A DNA stretch of 64,000 nt from Nepenthes gracilis (GCA_033239525.1 BSYO01000014.1:15050021-15114020); one strand, 5' to 3'; counted from the stretch's first letter, positions 10,944-24,200 are shown. Notes: a model not told the origin generated them from the letters alone. Made by a program: numbers and translations.

Positions 10944-13280
10944 TAAAAAAACTTATAGAAGCAGTCGGTTGCTGTCGCCTCTTATTGACAGCGTAATCCA
11001 CCTTGCTAGTTGCATCCACCACCCACTACCACCAGCCACTGATGTCGACGCCACCATATTGTAAATAACACAACAAAGGGACGGTTATTATAACGACGCG
11101 CCATTTTTATGTAAGAGTCGACTAAATATCAATCGATAGTCATTTAAGTGTCAAAAGATATCAAATGGTCGTACGACATTTGTGCGATAATCGTTCGAAA
11201 GTCAGTAAAGTGGCACACAACAAGCGCATATTATATATATGAGCACTGATTTCATAATGGGGCCGCTTGAGGCTCACCCAAGAGAATAATTGTGCTCCAA
11301 TTCAAGTGGGCGTGCCCCTAACGGTTGTTCAAAAACCACCTCTGATATAAAGTCGTGCTTGATACAATTTTAAAATAACTCAATATTAGTTTTTTACACA
11401 ATGAGCATTGCACGGAGAGAAAAGGAAGAGGTCTGAATCCAATTAAAATTCAATTTAAATTTTATTTTTTTAAATCAGATATATTATTTTAGAGTGATTT
11501 TTAAAGACGTATTTTATTTCGTTACTTTTGTTTGTTATTATATTTTCTATTGTGAATTATTTGGTGTATCAACGAGTTACAATTAACCATTTTTCATTCA
11601 GAATTATAATAAATAGATTTTAAATAGAGTTATTTATAATAGATACTATTACTATAATAAATTTATTTAAAATTTATTTTATAATTTTTTTATTAAAAAA
11701 TTTATATTAAAAATATTATATATTATTATATTTATAAATTTAACCGTTAATATTTAACATAAAATTTAAATTTTAGTTTACTACACCGAATTGCGTGTAT
11801 ATTTTAATTGAATCCCAACATGTAAAAGATTATGAATAGTTTTTATTACGTTAGCAAAAGTTCATTGTAGAATGCAATTATTTTATAATAATAACCCAAT
11901 ATTTCATAAAATATATTTTTTTAAAAATAATTAATATTATTATAAATTAACAAAATATCGTATCGTCGTTGCTGCTGCAAAAAATCTGCATCTGCGTGGT
12001 GGCAGGGAGATTTTATTCAACGGATAGAGAGAGAGAGAGAGAGAGGCACGTTACTTCTGTGAAATGATGTGAGATTGGAAGACATTTACGCTGCCATGCA
12101 TGCATGCATGAATGCATGCAAATTGTAAAGAGAACTGTAATAAAAATAAATAAATATATATTTAAAAATATAGTAAATAGAAGAGAGGACCCGTACTGCT
12201 TACTTGCTGTTTTGTCGATGCTCTCCCTTGGGTAGCTTTCCCTTCTGTCGAGCCTCCCGGCCATTTGTCCTCATCCCACTGCCTTGTCCCTCCCCCAGTG
12301 GAAAATATTTTTAAATTTTTTTTCTTAATTTAAAATACCGTCAATTAATACGTTAATTCATTGTAATTATATGAGTATATTAACATTAATACACGCTCTA
12401 AATTTGAATTAATATTTACTTGGTATTGTGACAATTATTCAAAATTTCTTATTTGAATTATATATATTATGATAATTAATATAAGATAAAAAAATAAGAT
12501 TTATTTTTTAATATATATTTTAATATTTAAATTAAAATTTTTTTAAAAAATTTAAAAGATTAAAAAGAAACAAAAAAGGCAACCAGTATAAAACTGATTG
12601 AATTTAAAATATTTGGCTCCATCAATTAGAAATAGTTAATAAAGAGGTACTTGATGGTAAAAACACTGAATATCTTCTAGCATTGAATTGAGAGTTTACA
12701 TTTATAACTTTAGTATCAATCAATTTATTTTTTTTTAAATTAATATGATTGTTATTTGAAGCATTATATTGCATGGTCACTAACTATTATATTGGTTTTA
12801 TGTAGAGTCCCATATCAGATGGAGAGAAAACGAAGCGTTTTGGGGGCGATTGATTATATCTGTCAGGAACAAAACCGTACGAGCCGCGTGATGGCTTGGG
12901 GCACTGTGAAGTTCCCCCTGCTCAAAGCGGACAATATCTATATGCGGATGCGTCGGAGACATTACATTTTATAATCGTTTAATAATTAATATTCAATATT
13001 TAATCGACCATTATTATCCACTTTAATGTAATTGATCATTTTTTAATTTATATAATCATTCCTCAAGATCCAATGCCTGATTTATTATTTTGCTAGGTCA
13101 TTAGTCAATCCGATCTTTAATATTTTTAGTTACTTGATCGTTCGATCGGTTGATATGATATTTGTTCAGATTGAATACTGAATTAATTTCTTACCAGGTT
13201 ATGCCATTTGGTTGTCTTGACAATCATCTTTAAGCTAATAACTTATGGGCTCTATATTTTTACTCAATCAAATTGACTGT
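10944..13280. other. Intergenic sequence, no gene seen
   Basis: Mixed AT-rich sequence. The segment 10970-11420 has near-normal base composition and may be an old transposon piece, but no family was recognised. GA repeats (about 12026-12044) and a CATGCATG cluster lie near 12094-12120. Short frames here (for example 12013-12264 minus and 12756-12974 plus) lack any recognisable domain. Confidence 0.5.
12094..12120. repeat. CATGCATG (RY-type) repeat cluster
   Basis: Four overlapping or adjacent TGCATG units in 27 bases. CATGCATG is the RY motif bound by B3-domain factors in seed promoters, but with no gene next to it the simplest reading is a tetranucleotide microsatellite. Confidence 0.6.
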
Positions 13281-14511
13281 TGATACGTTATTAGATTCAT
13301 ATTATCGAAAGACTTAAAAAGCCACTTGATCTTCCTAAGAGATCGAGTTGAAATGAATTCAATCCTCATTATTTCAAATTTGAATTATACATATTACAAT
13401 AAATAAACACAATGTTAGAGAATGGTAGAAACTCATTTCTCGATATATCATTTAATACTTAAATTAAAAATTTTTATTTAGAAAAAGAAAGATGAGTGAT
13501 ACAAAGTGCACTGGTACATGGGTGAGAAATTGAGTGTTGGAGTATGTTCGGGGCGGGAATGATATGGAAAGGGCGCTCGGCAATGAGTGACTTAGAGGTG
13601 TGAAGGATTTGGCTTCAATGAATGTGCCCAATCAGGAGGCGATTTTGAGATGAAAAAGTGTGTTTCACTGAGTGTGCTCAATTAGGCAGCAACTTTGAAA
13701 TATAGAGGATTTGGCTCAAAAAAATGCGCTCAGCCGAGGAGTGCTTGTCTGGAGGAGGAACTCCTGGGTGATAGTAATGGATAGAGGAACGTCTGCTGGA
13801 CTTCTCTCTGGCTACCAGTGTGGGGAGCTTCCTACAGCTCGCTACACAAGCCATTTTCATTGTCTTGATGGCGGAAGAGTTCGGAGCAGACATGATACTT
13901 GCACTGTTGTGAGCTTGGATCGAAGGGTTGCTTCAAAAAACGGGGGGGTTCCTACTCTTTTGGGATAGCCATTTGAGTTAAGTGAGGAAGTCTTAGGGTG
14001 AGCGTACTCTGTTGACAATTTTCCTTCTGCTCAACTCCCTATTCTCTTATCAAATTCCACTATTGGAATATTCTCCTTCCTCTTCCTTCTTTTTTGGTCG
14101 AGGAAAGATAGTATATGTAGAGTGAGGGTAGTGAAGCCTATCTTGGGGTGTATGGCTAGCCAATGTCGCTTATAGGAATTTGCTGAATCATAACCATTAG
14201 CCTGAGATAATACGTGATCAAGGATAATATTTTAAGAATATTTGTTGAGTTATCAGGACAATTGTTGTGACTGTATTATGACAAATTTTCTTTATTACCT
14301 TGTACATGGTTGCGGGAGTTGCGTGCTGGCAGGGACACACGGGCTTGCTTTCGAAATCAAAGTCGCTAAATTGCGAGCCTTTTTTGGGTTAAGCTGCATG
14401 GACTTCTGAATGGTCTTTGGGGACTTTACATTGGATTTTAGAGGAATCCTTGACAAGTAGTCAATCTGTTGTATTCGGACATTCGGCCGACCCATGGTAT
14501 TGAACCCATAT
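13281..14511 (-). mobile_element. Decayed solo LTR related to the Tat-like LTRs at 31293 and 35707
   Basis: It starts TGATACGT, comparable to TAATACGT at 31293 and TGATGCGT at 28529. It then shares the GCCACTTGATCTTCC block, the TTTCTCGATATATC/TTTCTCGATATGTC block and the GCGA-rich block with the LTRs at 31293-32396 and 35707-36827. It ends at a GACCCATGGTATTGAACCCATA stretch matching their terminal GGCCCATGAATTATTGGACC. Flanks ACTGT (13276-13280) and ACCGT (14512-14516) look like a 5-bp target duplication with one transition. No internal domain follows, so it is a solo LTR. Orientation is inferred from its relatives. Confidence 0.65.
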
Positions 14512-15942
14512 ACCGTATTTGAATCATACCCAACAAATATAGATAAATATGTCAGATTATACATTATCAAATGTATTTTAATAATGGTTCAAAAATATTA
14601 ACTATCACTACTGTTTTCTTAAATTAGATAATCTTTCAGTTTCATATTAAAAGTTTCCTTTAACATTTTATATCAAATAAACTCGATTTTAATTATTTTT
14701 AAAATATTATATTTGAAAATTTTAAAATTATAATTTTTTAACATAGATTTCTAGATTTCAAACTCCCAGATACTTTAGAAAATTAATTGGGAAAGTTAGT
14801 TGTAGTACTACTTGACGGGAAAAAAATCAAATATAACATATAATTACTTGAGAGGGATGGAGTATACAGTAATCCTTCTCTTGAGTTCTTCGTTGGCTAC
14901 TACTAAGCTTCTTCATATGCCAGAGTCAAATTAAACATAGGTTTCATGAATATATTATGTTTCTTAGTTTAAATTTATCGATATGATAAGTTAATATTTT
15001 TAATTAATAGGATATATATATTTTTTGATTTTTAGAACTTTTCCATGTATTATCAAATGAGACTTTAGTCAATCCATTAAACTACACACATAGTTGTAAT
15101 TAAGCCCTAAATAGCTCTCTCGTCCGTATCTTTCCATTTTATACCAAGTTAAGTATGACCCGTTCAATGGATACTTTCCTACAATTTATATCTCTCAAAG
15201 AATTTGATTGATTATGCTTTATTTTTAAAATATTAAAATTAGTGGTATAACAGGACTGTGAGAAATTTTGGTTAGAATTAAAACCCATAAATTTAAAATT
15301 TTAAAAGATCATCTAAATTTGAGTTAATTATTTAGTGAATATTAATATTATAAAAATATATAAAAAATATGTTATATATATTTTTTATATCTTTTAATAT
15401 TTCCTATTAAAATTTTGACCTTTCATTAATCCAACATATATTTTAATATTTATTTATTTATTTTGTATTCTTATGATGACAGAGAAAGGTTAGGATAGTG
15501 TATACTTAGGGCAATGCTTTTTTTTCATCATTCCATTCCACTAGAAAAGATAGAAACATGATATATGGATTGAGAACTTTATGTATAAAAATGTGTAGAA
15601 AATAAATTTAATGTCACACCTTATGTGTAAACTACAATTTATTTCACTATTAACTACCAATACATTAAGATCTTATGTGTATTTTGCAAAATTCACAGGT
15701 GGGTAGATTTTTTTTTTGTTTTTTTGATAAGTAAATAATTTTACTTGTTAGAACAGTGATAAAGATATGTTAGCTGATGAATTTTGCTAAAAAGCGTCCA
15801 TGATGTGCCCGTATGCAGTAATAGAGCAATGTTTACCAATATTTCTAGACATCTTAATTAAAAAACTATTAGATAATATGATATCTGTATATTTATTTAT
15901 TTTATATACATATATTAGTATTCTTGATTAGATAATATATAT
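14512..15942. other. AT-rich intergenic sequence; its last part is duplicated at 21033-21240
   Basis: No ORF or gene was recognised. Bases 15761-15942 reappear, with changes, downstream of the copia element at 21033-21240. A short part near 15672-15706 resembles a segment inside the 3' LTR (about 20880-20925). Confidence 0.6.
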
Positions 15943-16685
15943 TGTTGAATTATCGGTCACTTCCGTGTGAGCCCATACCCACTTGGTGTGGCAGGTGGAG
16001 GTGCATATCCTCACCGCATGGAGAAAGATCAAATTGAACCCGCTAGACGCTCGAGCGGATTTTTTAGTATAGCCGCCACTCGGGCGGATTTTCCAGTATG
16101 GCCGCTGCTCGCTGTGAGCCCGCTAGGAGCTCGAGTGGATTTTTCAGAATGTGCCCCGCTCGCTTGACGCTCGAGCGCAGGCCTGCGCCCGCCGCGCACT
16201 CGACAGGCGCTCGAACGCGCGCCAATTATATAAAATGCGCACTTTGCGTTTTTAGGTTAATTTTCATAAATCTGAGTACCGTTTTAGAGAAGAAAAAGAG
16301 AGAAAAGAGAGATAAGAAGAAGAGGAAGAATTGAGCCTCCGTTTGGATTTTCAATCATGTTCCAGTCTTTGATAATCCTAGGTACGAGATTATTGCTACT
16401 GTGAAGAACGTCAGTTGGGTTTTATCACTACTCTTATTCTTTATACTACTTGTACGGGCTGTTCAAAGTTAATTGATATTGATTATTGTGATTTGGGGTT
16501 TGTGTAATCGATTAACTACTACTAGTAAAAATTTCAAACTCTGTGTCCCGTGATTTTTCTTCCTCGTTTTATAGAGAGTTTTTCACGTAAAAATTGTGTA
16601 TTTAATGTCCTTGATTGCTTATTGTGTGCTTGATATCATCTATCACGTATTTTCTCGCGGTTCAAATAAGCTTTTAATTCTAACA
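15943..16685 (+). repeat. 5' LTR of the second copia element
   Basis: 743 bp from TGTTGAA to CTAACA, ending two bases before the primer-binding site. A TATA box (TATATAAA, 16227-16234) is followed by a purine-rich leader (about 16285-16335). The U3 part (16040-16215) contains several copies of a CGCTCGAGCG-like GC-rich motif, mostly missing from the 3' LTR. Confidence 0.88.
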
Positions 16686-16687
16686 AG

Positions 16688-16698
16688 TGGTATCAGAG
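16688..16698 (+). other. Primer-binding site (initiator tRNA-Met type)
   Basis: TGGTATCAGAG lies two bases after the LTR end. This is the standard plant copia primer-binding site, complementary to the 3' end of initiator methionine tRNA. Confidence 0.9.
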
Positions 16699-16737
16699 AT
16701 ATTGGTTCGTGTTGGGTTTTGTGACTTGTTTGAATTG

Positions 16738-19700
16738 ATGGCATCCTTGTCGTCAAAGAATCTGTCGTTCGGCATTGAGCAGTTCAACGGGCAGGGCAAC
16801 TTCATTCTCTGGCAAGAGAGGGTGAAGAACATTCTGATGAGAGAAGGGACAGTGAAGGCGTTAAAAAAGAATGATAAAAAGCCTGAAAAAATGACCGATG
16901 ATGAATGGCAAAACAAGAGAGATTTTACAAACTGCACTATTAAGCTGTGCCTGGCGGACAACACTCGCCAAGAAGTTATTGGTCTAACTGATCCGGCGGA
17001 GGTTTTGGAGAAGTTGGAGAGCCGTTATAAGTCGAAATCACTGACAACCAGACTACACGTAAAGAAGTAATTTTATAGCTTACGGTTATCAGAAGGAGGG
17101 AGCTTTGAGAAGCACTTAGACGAATTTAACCGAATATTGACGCAGATGTCTGCTCTTGATGAGAAAATCAAAGATGAGGACAAAGCGTTGGTTCTACTGG
17201 CCTCTCTGCCGGCCACCTATGACCATATTGTCACAACCTTGCTGTTCGGTAAGGATACCTTAAAGTTCGACGAGGTTATTGCGTCTCTACTCATGAACGA
17301 GTCTAGACGGTCACAAGGGACTTCATCGTCTTCTCATTCTGAGGTGCTAGTGACTGAATCCAAGGAACAAAGTAGAGATCACCACCAGAAATCAAGAGAA
17401 AAAGGATGCAATAATTCACAGTCCAGATACGAAAACCTGGAGTGCCATCACTGTGGCAAAAATGGCCACATCAAGAAACACTGTTACAAATTGAAGCGTG
17501 CGAATGCTGAAGGTAATGAGAAAAATATTGACAAGACTCGGAAGGAAGAAAGAACTACTGTTGTTACCAGGACTGATCTTTGGCTGGTGTGCCAGGAGGA
17601 TGAGGTGGTAAATTTGGTTGATCTTGAGACAAGTTGGGTGGTGGACAGTGGTGTTTCACTTCATGTCACGTCACGGAAAGAGTTCTTCACATCATACACT
17701 TCTGGCGATTTTGGAGTGTTAAAAATGGACAATGAAACTATGTCCCGTATTGTTGGCTATGGTGATGTGTGTCTCACCACAAATAATGGAATCAAGTTGC
17801 CGTTGAGGGACGTTAAATATGTCCCGAATGTTCAACTGAATCTGATCTCAGCTGGCAAGCTTGATGATGAGGGCTTTTGTAGTACGTTCTGTGCAGGAGT
17901 ATGGAAGCTGACTAGAGGGTCTCTAGTTGTGGCTCGTGGCAGAAAAGTTTCCAATTTGTATGTGATGCAGGCCTTGATTACAGTGGGAGATGTGCATGTT
18001 GTTAGAGATGTGGAGCTTTCAGATTTGTGGTACCGTCGGTTGAGTCACATGGGTGAGAAGGGTCTGAACTGTCTAGCGAAGAAAAATTATCTTCAGGGTG
18101 TAAAAACAGCTCAATTGAAGACTTGTTCTCATTGCATGGCTGGAAAGCAACGACGGATCTTATTCAATGGCAATTCATCTACAAGGAAGACTGATCTTCT
18201 TGAATTGGTCCAACTGACATATGTGGCTCATTCAAAGCGAAGACTCTTGGAGGAGCACTTTACTTCATTACATTCATTGATGATTGTTTACGAAAATTGT
18301 GGGTGTATCCGCTGAAATCGAAGGATCAAGCTCTTATGTTCTTCAAGAATTTTCACGCCTTGGTTGAGAGGCAAACAGGGAAGAAACTGAAATGCATCCG
18401 AAGTGATAATGGTGGGGAGTATAACGGAGCATTTGATGAGTATTGCCGATCTTATGGAATTCGTCATTAAAAGACTCCACCGAAGACACCACAACTGAAT
18501 GGGGTAGCCGAACGAATGAATGAAACTTTGATGGAGAGGATCCGATGTGTGCTTTCGGAGGCGAAGCTCCCTAACTAGTTTTAGGGGGAAGCCTTGAGGG
18601 CCGTGGCTCATGTCGTCAACTTGTCACCATACGGTACCTTGAATGATGAAGTGCCTGAAAAGATATGGACCGAAAAAGATATATCCTACTATCACTTACG
18701 GGTATTTGGATGTAAGGTCTTTATTCACGTTCCCAAAGATGAAAGGACCAAGCTGGAGTCAATGACCAAACAGTACATATTTCTCGGTTACGGGGAAGAT
18801 GAGTTTGGGTATCGACTGTATCATCCAATTGAGAAGAAGTTGGTTCGATCTAGGGATGTCGTGTTTGTTGAGAACGAGACTATAGATGATATCGACAAAG
18901 GTTCAGAGTTTGTCTCCAAGAATGATGACAGCTGGGCATGTGATTCAGATCTTCTGCCGACACCTGTTCGTCAGCAGAATGAAAGTCAAGGCAGTGCTGA
19001 GGATGAAGAAGATCACGAGATTGCAGTGCCCGATAGAGATGAGGATGAGGCTATTCCTCCTGATACTGTAGAGTCTATTGAGCCTGCTCCACTCCGACAA
19101 TCCACGAGAGATTGAAGACTCCCTACTCGTCTGTTGGCCGAGAAGTATGTATTATTCACAGACGGAGGAGAGCTCTAATGTTTCGAGGAAGCAATGGAGG
19201 ATGAACACAAGGGGGAGTTGATGGAAGCTATGCAAGAAGAGATGGCATCGCTGCATGAAAATCACACATTTGAGTTGACAAGGCTGCCAAAGGGAAGAAG
19301 AGCATTGAAGAACAAGTGGGTCTTCAGATTGAAAACAGATGAAAGCAGCTCACAACCGAGGTACAAAGCGAGGCTAGTTGTGAAGGGTTTCAATCAACGA
19401 AAGGGTATTGACTTCGATGAGATCTTTGCAACAGTGGTAAAGATGTCTTCCATTCGAGTGGTGCTCGGGTTGGCTGCTATTCTTGACCTGGAGGTAGAAT
19501 AGATGGATGTGCAGATAACGTTTCTTCACGGTGACCTTGAAGAAGAACTCTACATGGAGCAACTGGAGGGATTCCTTGTCAAGGGGAAGGAGAACTTAGT
19601 ATGTTATCTCAAGAAGAGTCTGTATGGCTTGAAACAAGCACAAAGTCAATGGTACCGAAAGTTTGAATCTGTCATGGTTAATCAGGGCTATCAGAAAATG

Positions 19701-20700
19701 ACCTCGGATCATTGTGTTTTTGTTCAGACTTTTTCAGATGATGATTTTGTTGTTCTTTTGCTTTATGTGGATGATATGCTAATTGTTGGGCGTAACGCTT
19801 CTCGGATCACGGAGTTAAAGTGACAGCTTGGGAAGTTCTTTGCTATGAAGGATTTAGGATCGGCGAAGTAAATTCTGGGAATTAAAATTTTTCGCGACTG
19901 CAAATCAAGGAAGCTATAAATGTCACAAGAGAGTTACGTGGAGAAAGTTCTTCAACGCTTCAACATGAAAAAGGCAAAATCAGTGAGCATACCGTTGGCC
20001 AATCACTTCAAGCTAAGTACTCGTCAATGTCCTTCTATCGAAAATGAAAAGGCACATATGAAAGGCATACCCTATTTTTCAGTCACGGATAGTCTAATGT
20101 ATGCCATGGTGTATACGAGATCAGATATAGATTATACTGCTGGAGTTGTCAGTCGATTCTTATCAAATCCTGGTAAAAAGTATTGGTTCGCGGTAAAATG
20201 GATTCTGAAATATCTCCGATGAACTTTTAAACAATGTTTGTGCTTTGGAAGCAACGTGTCCCTTCTAGTTGGATATATTGATGCAGATATGGCAGGTGAT
20301 ATTGACTCACGGAAGTCTACTTTTGGGTCTTTAGTCATGTTTGCAGGATGAGCTGTTTCCCGGTGATCGAGATTGCAGAGGCGTGTTGCTCTTTCCACTA
20401 CTGAAGCGGAATTCATTACTATTACAGAGGCAAGTAAGGAGATGCTATGGATGAAGAATTCATTCGAGAATTTGGTCTCAAGCAGAAACGGTATGTGTTG
20501 TTTTGCGACAATCAAAGTGCGATTCATCTTAGCAAAAACTCGCCTTTTCACGTCAAATCAAAGCATATTGATGTGAGGTATTAATGAGTTCGGAATGTTA
20601 TTGACACGGGTTGGTTAGTGTTGAAAAAGATCGGGGCCGAGGAGAATTGATCAGACATGGTGACCAAGGCATTACAAAAGGGGTAGCTTGAAACTTGCTG
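16738..20700 (+). pseudogene. copia gag-pol polyprotein, disrupted
   Basis: ATG at 16738 opens gag with FGIEQFNGQGNFILWQERVK. Gag is interrupted by TAA at 17068-17070 and continues in another frame from about 17080. Then come knuckle CHHCGKNGHIKKHC (about 17448-17490), protease WVVDSG (about 17637), GAG-pre-integrase LWYRRLSHMGEKG (about 18028), and integrase, with a frameshift near 18200-18300 and stops near 18468 and 18576. The integrase C-terminal part is VFGCKVFIHVPKDERTK (from about 18700). Reverse transcriptase is RYKARLVVKGFNQRKGIDFDE (from about 19362) with YVDDMLIVG at about 19765-19790. RNase H is VALSTTEAEF (about 20387) and EASKEMLWMK. Stops such as AATAGATGG (19499) and AAGTGACAGC (19818) fit single C-to-T or G-to-A changes. 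It is not functional. Confidence 0.9.
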
Positions 20701-20752
20701 TTCAATTGCCGGGCTGACGATGAATGGCCCCACACAGTCGTGAGGGAAAGTT

Positions 20753-21240
20753 TGTTGGATTATGGGTCACTCCCGTGTGGGCCCATACCCACTTGATATG
20801 GCGGGTGGAGGTGCATATCCTCACCGCATGGAGAAATATCAAGTTGAGCCCGCTAGACGCTCGAGCGATTTTCCAGTATCTTGCGTGTAAATTTTGCATA
20901 ATTCACATTTTGAAATGTGGGTAGCCCGCTTAGAGCTCGCATTTTTTTTTTCTGCATAATTATATAAAAGTACACTTTGTGTTTTAGGTTAATTTTTAAC
21001 TTATTAGAGAGAAAAGAGAGAGAAGAAGAAGAAAAGATATGTTAGCTGATGAAGTTTGCTAAAAAGCGTCCATGATGTGCCCATACCGGTTTTATCTCTA
21101 CTCTTAATAGAGCAATGTTTACCAATATTTCTAGACATCGATAATTAATTAAAAACTATTAAATAATATGAAGCCTATATATTTATTTATTTTTATATAC
21201 ATGTATTAGTATTCTTGATTTAACATATATAATATTATCA
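20753..21240 (+). repeat. 3' LTR of the second copia element, mosaic of LTR and flank
   Basis: It starts TGTTGGATTATGGGTCAC, aligning with the 5' LTR for about 120 bases. It then alternates: flank-like at about 20880-20925, LTR-like TATA and leader (about 20955-21030), flank-like from 21033, an LTR-like GGTTTTATCTCTACTCTTA (21088-21106), and flank-like to about 21240. The normal LTR end is absent. Confidence 0.75.
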
Positions 21241-24200
21241 AAAATATTTTAAAAGTAATAAAAATATATTACCTAAAAGGAGACAAAGTGGACAACATCA
21301 TACAATCACGCATTGCCATTCTCCAATTCCATTGGCGAAAAGTAAAGAGTGAATGGAGGGACGAATATATAATCAAAATTGTTCTTAGCTTTTTAAAAAA
21401 TAAAAATAAAAAATTGTTTTCATTTTCAGTTCAATTTTATTTATTTTTTATAATTAAAATATTGATTTATTTAATCCACACCCATTTTATATAAAAAAAA
21501 AAAGACCCAAATCATCGTATAAAACACTAAAAATTTGACATTTTAAATATTTTTAGGTACCAATTTTGTCCTACCATAAACTTAAAAATATGGCTGATTT
21601 GACTAAATTATTAACCTATGATAAATTAATACAAAAATTAAAATTAAAATTGAACATAAAAGTGAACTTTTAAAGATACATTTGATATTTTTATAGAGAC
21701 CAGTGTCCCAATGACTCTATTTATTTACCAATTAAAAATACTCTTAGTAATATAGTATTTTATTTATAAATTTATATTTTTAATTATATATAACAATAGA
21801 TAAATAATTAGGCACAATATTATTGTAAATATTCTTAGGTTACAGCATGCATCCCTCCACCACCAAATAACTCTCTCTTTATCAAAACCAAATGATTAGC
21901 ACGAGAAAATCTGTCTCCAACACAATGTTCCCATGCATTGGCCTGGGATTAGAGTCCACTAACAATACTTTCTTGCAAGTGAAAATAATTTTTCTCCATT
22001 TAATAATATTTTTTTAATAATTATATTATTTAAAATGAGTGTAGTAAATAAAATTATCCCTCATTTTTTTTAAATTAGATAATCAAAAAAAAAATTACTT
22101 TAAGATTTAATAATGACATAATCTATGAAAATCTATTTATATTTTAATTTAGCAGTATTGTGATTATTTTTCACTTGAGGCCGAATTATAGTTGTAAATT
22201 GTCATGCATTAATCAAGTAAATGATCACCTTTTGAAAGTAAAAACAATTTACTCTTCATTTAAAATATCTTTTTAATAATAAATATATACTTATCGGTCA
22301 AATGTGTTCTATATATTTTTTTATATTCAAAATCAAGTAATACTTTGAATAAGTAGTAGTTTCATCTCGAAATTTAGCAATATCACATGTGTATATTTAC
22401 GTATCGTGGACAAATTTGTTAAAAAAAACTTTAGATTTATAGGCACAATAAAATTAAATAAAAACCTTATATTAATTTAGCTGGTTAGCAACTAAGCTAT
22501 GGTGTAACAAATGTTAGCTACTAAGCTAACAGTGCTAACTCACATTGTGCATCATGAACAAGCTTAATGAGGTAAATAAACTAAACTATCGTGTGATAAA
22601 TATTTACTAATAAGCTAACTATATCATCCTAACTTATGAATCATAGACAAGTTTGCTAAAGTAACTGCAAATCTACCTACCCACTTAAATTAACTACATA
22701 AATATATAAGTTTACTTTACTAACAATTAAACTATCGTGTAATAAACATTAGTTAATCTAACTATGTGGCATAATAACTTGATCTTCGACATTAAGAATG
22801 TGCCTATAGGCATGGGATAACAACAAAATAAAAAGTTAGACTGTTTCTTTCTGTCTTTTTCCTAGAAAATAAAGCAAATTAGGATTATCTTTAAATAAAA
22901 AAGCTTGGTAAAAGACTCAATTTAAGGAGGTATAAGCATAATATAATTGGTCATTAATTTATACATATTCATATATTTAATGTGAATTTAATTTTTTATA
23001 AATTTTTGTCTTGTAAATAATAAAAGAAACTCATTTTAATGAATGGTAAGGATAAAGCTATTTAAACCTATTTATGTTTCATGGGAGAGTGAGGTTTGTG
23101 TTTTCTTTTTTTTTTTTTTTCTTGTAATAGAAAAAAATTTAAAAATGTTAATAATTATTAAATTTAAATTTAACAGTTGAAATATAAAACTAACCAGTAT
23201 TAAACCTTAAATTGAAAAAGTATAAATATAAAAAAAATAATATTTTGCAAACTATTTTTTAAAGATTTTATGTAAGAAAACAGTAAAATTCACCACCTTT
23301 TTTTTTTTATTTTGTCAGAATTCTTTAGTAACTTATACTGTTAGAATTCTGACCTGAGATATAATTAATTTAAAATATTATTACATAGAATAAAATTAAT
23401 ATTAAAAAAATAGTATACAAAAAAAAAAAAAATTCGCAAATTCAGTACATTAGCCGTGCACTGCTGCTCACTGTTGATACTCCTACCATGCACTGTCTCC
23501 CTATCTGCCCCGTGAAGTGGAAAAAACTGCCTAATGGCTGCATAAAGCAGCTGCCGCCTGCCGAGCGTATTGGTTGCATGATAAACCATTAAAATTACGT
23601 ACCACAAAATCAAATTATTTAAGCTTCTTCATTAATATCAGGAGCCAGCAAATTAAATTCACAATTTGTAGTGAGTCGTATCAAGAACAGATACTCCTGA
23701 TCAGCAATCTAATCATATTTTAAATCTGATAGAATCAAAACAATAAATGTATTATAATCATGTTATAATATTACTTAAATAATATAATTTTTTTATTATA
23801 TATGGTATTTTTTATAAAAGAATAGTTCTAAGTAATTGAAGAAATGAATATTTTTCTGAACTAATACAGTTGCATTTATTTCATCGTACATTTGTATGTC
23901 CTTTATGGGACTGTAGAAGGGCAATAATTATTAGGACCCTAAATCCCATCTATTAAAGAAGTGAAATCCCATCTATATTTCATCATAATTGATTGAATAT
24001 AATTGGTTATCTTTTGTTCAACTTTGACAGACAACTTATCCCAAAAAAAAAAAAAAAAAAAAAATCCTTTGAAAGATGGGCTTTTTCACCTAATTTTGGG
24101 TTTTCAACTAAAGTTAAAGGAGGTTTTTTTTGAGTTGATTTAATATTTTTTCACTTTAAATTTGATTAATATATGCTATATTTATAAAGTTGATCCTATT

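Larger units (their letters stand above)
15943..21240 (+). mobile_element. Ty1/copia retrotransposon (Tork/Tnt1-like) with a rearranged 3' end
   Basis: It has a full 5' LTR, a primer-binding site matching the 3' end of initiator tRNA-Met, gag-pol in copia order, a purine tract (about 20741-20751) and a 3' LTR that starts normally. The 3' LTR then degenerates into a patchwork of LTR-like and flank-like sequence. The coding region is longer and better preserved than in the left copia copy but still carries several stops and frameshifts. No simple 5-bp target duplication can be called because of the rearranged end. Confidence 0.92.

Noticed and set aside
12756..12974. 72-codon plus-strand frame in a gene-free region
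   Set aside because: No motif, no splice context and no neighbouring exons; length is within chance expectation.
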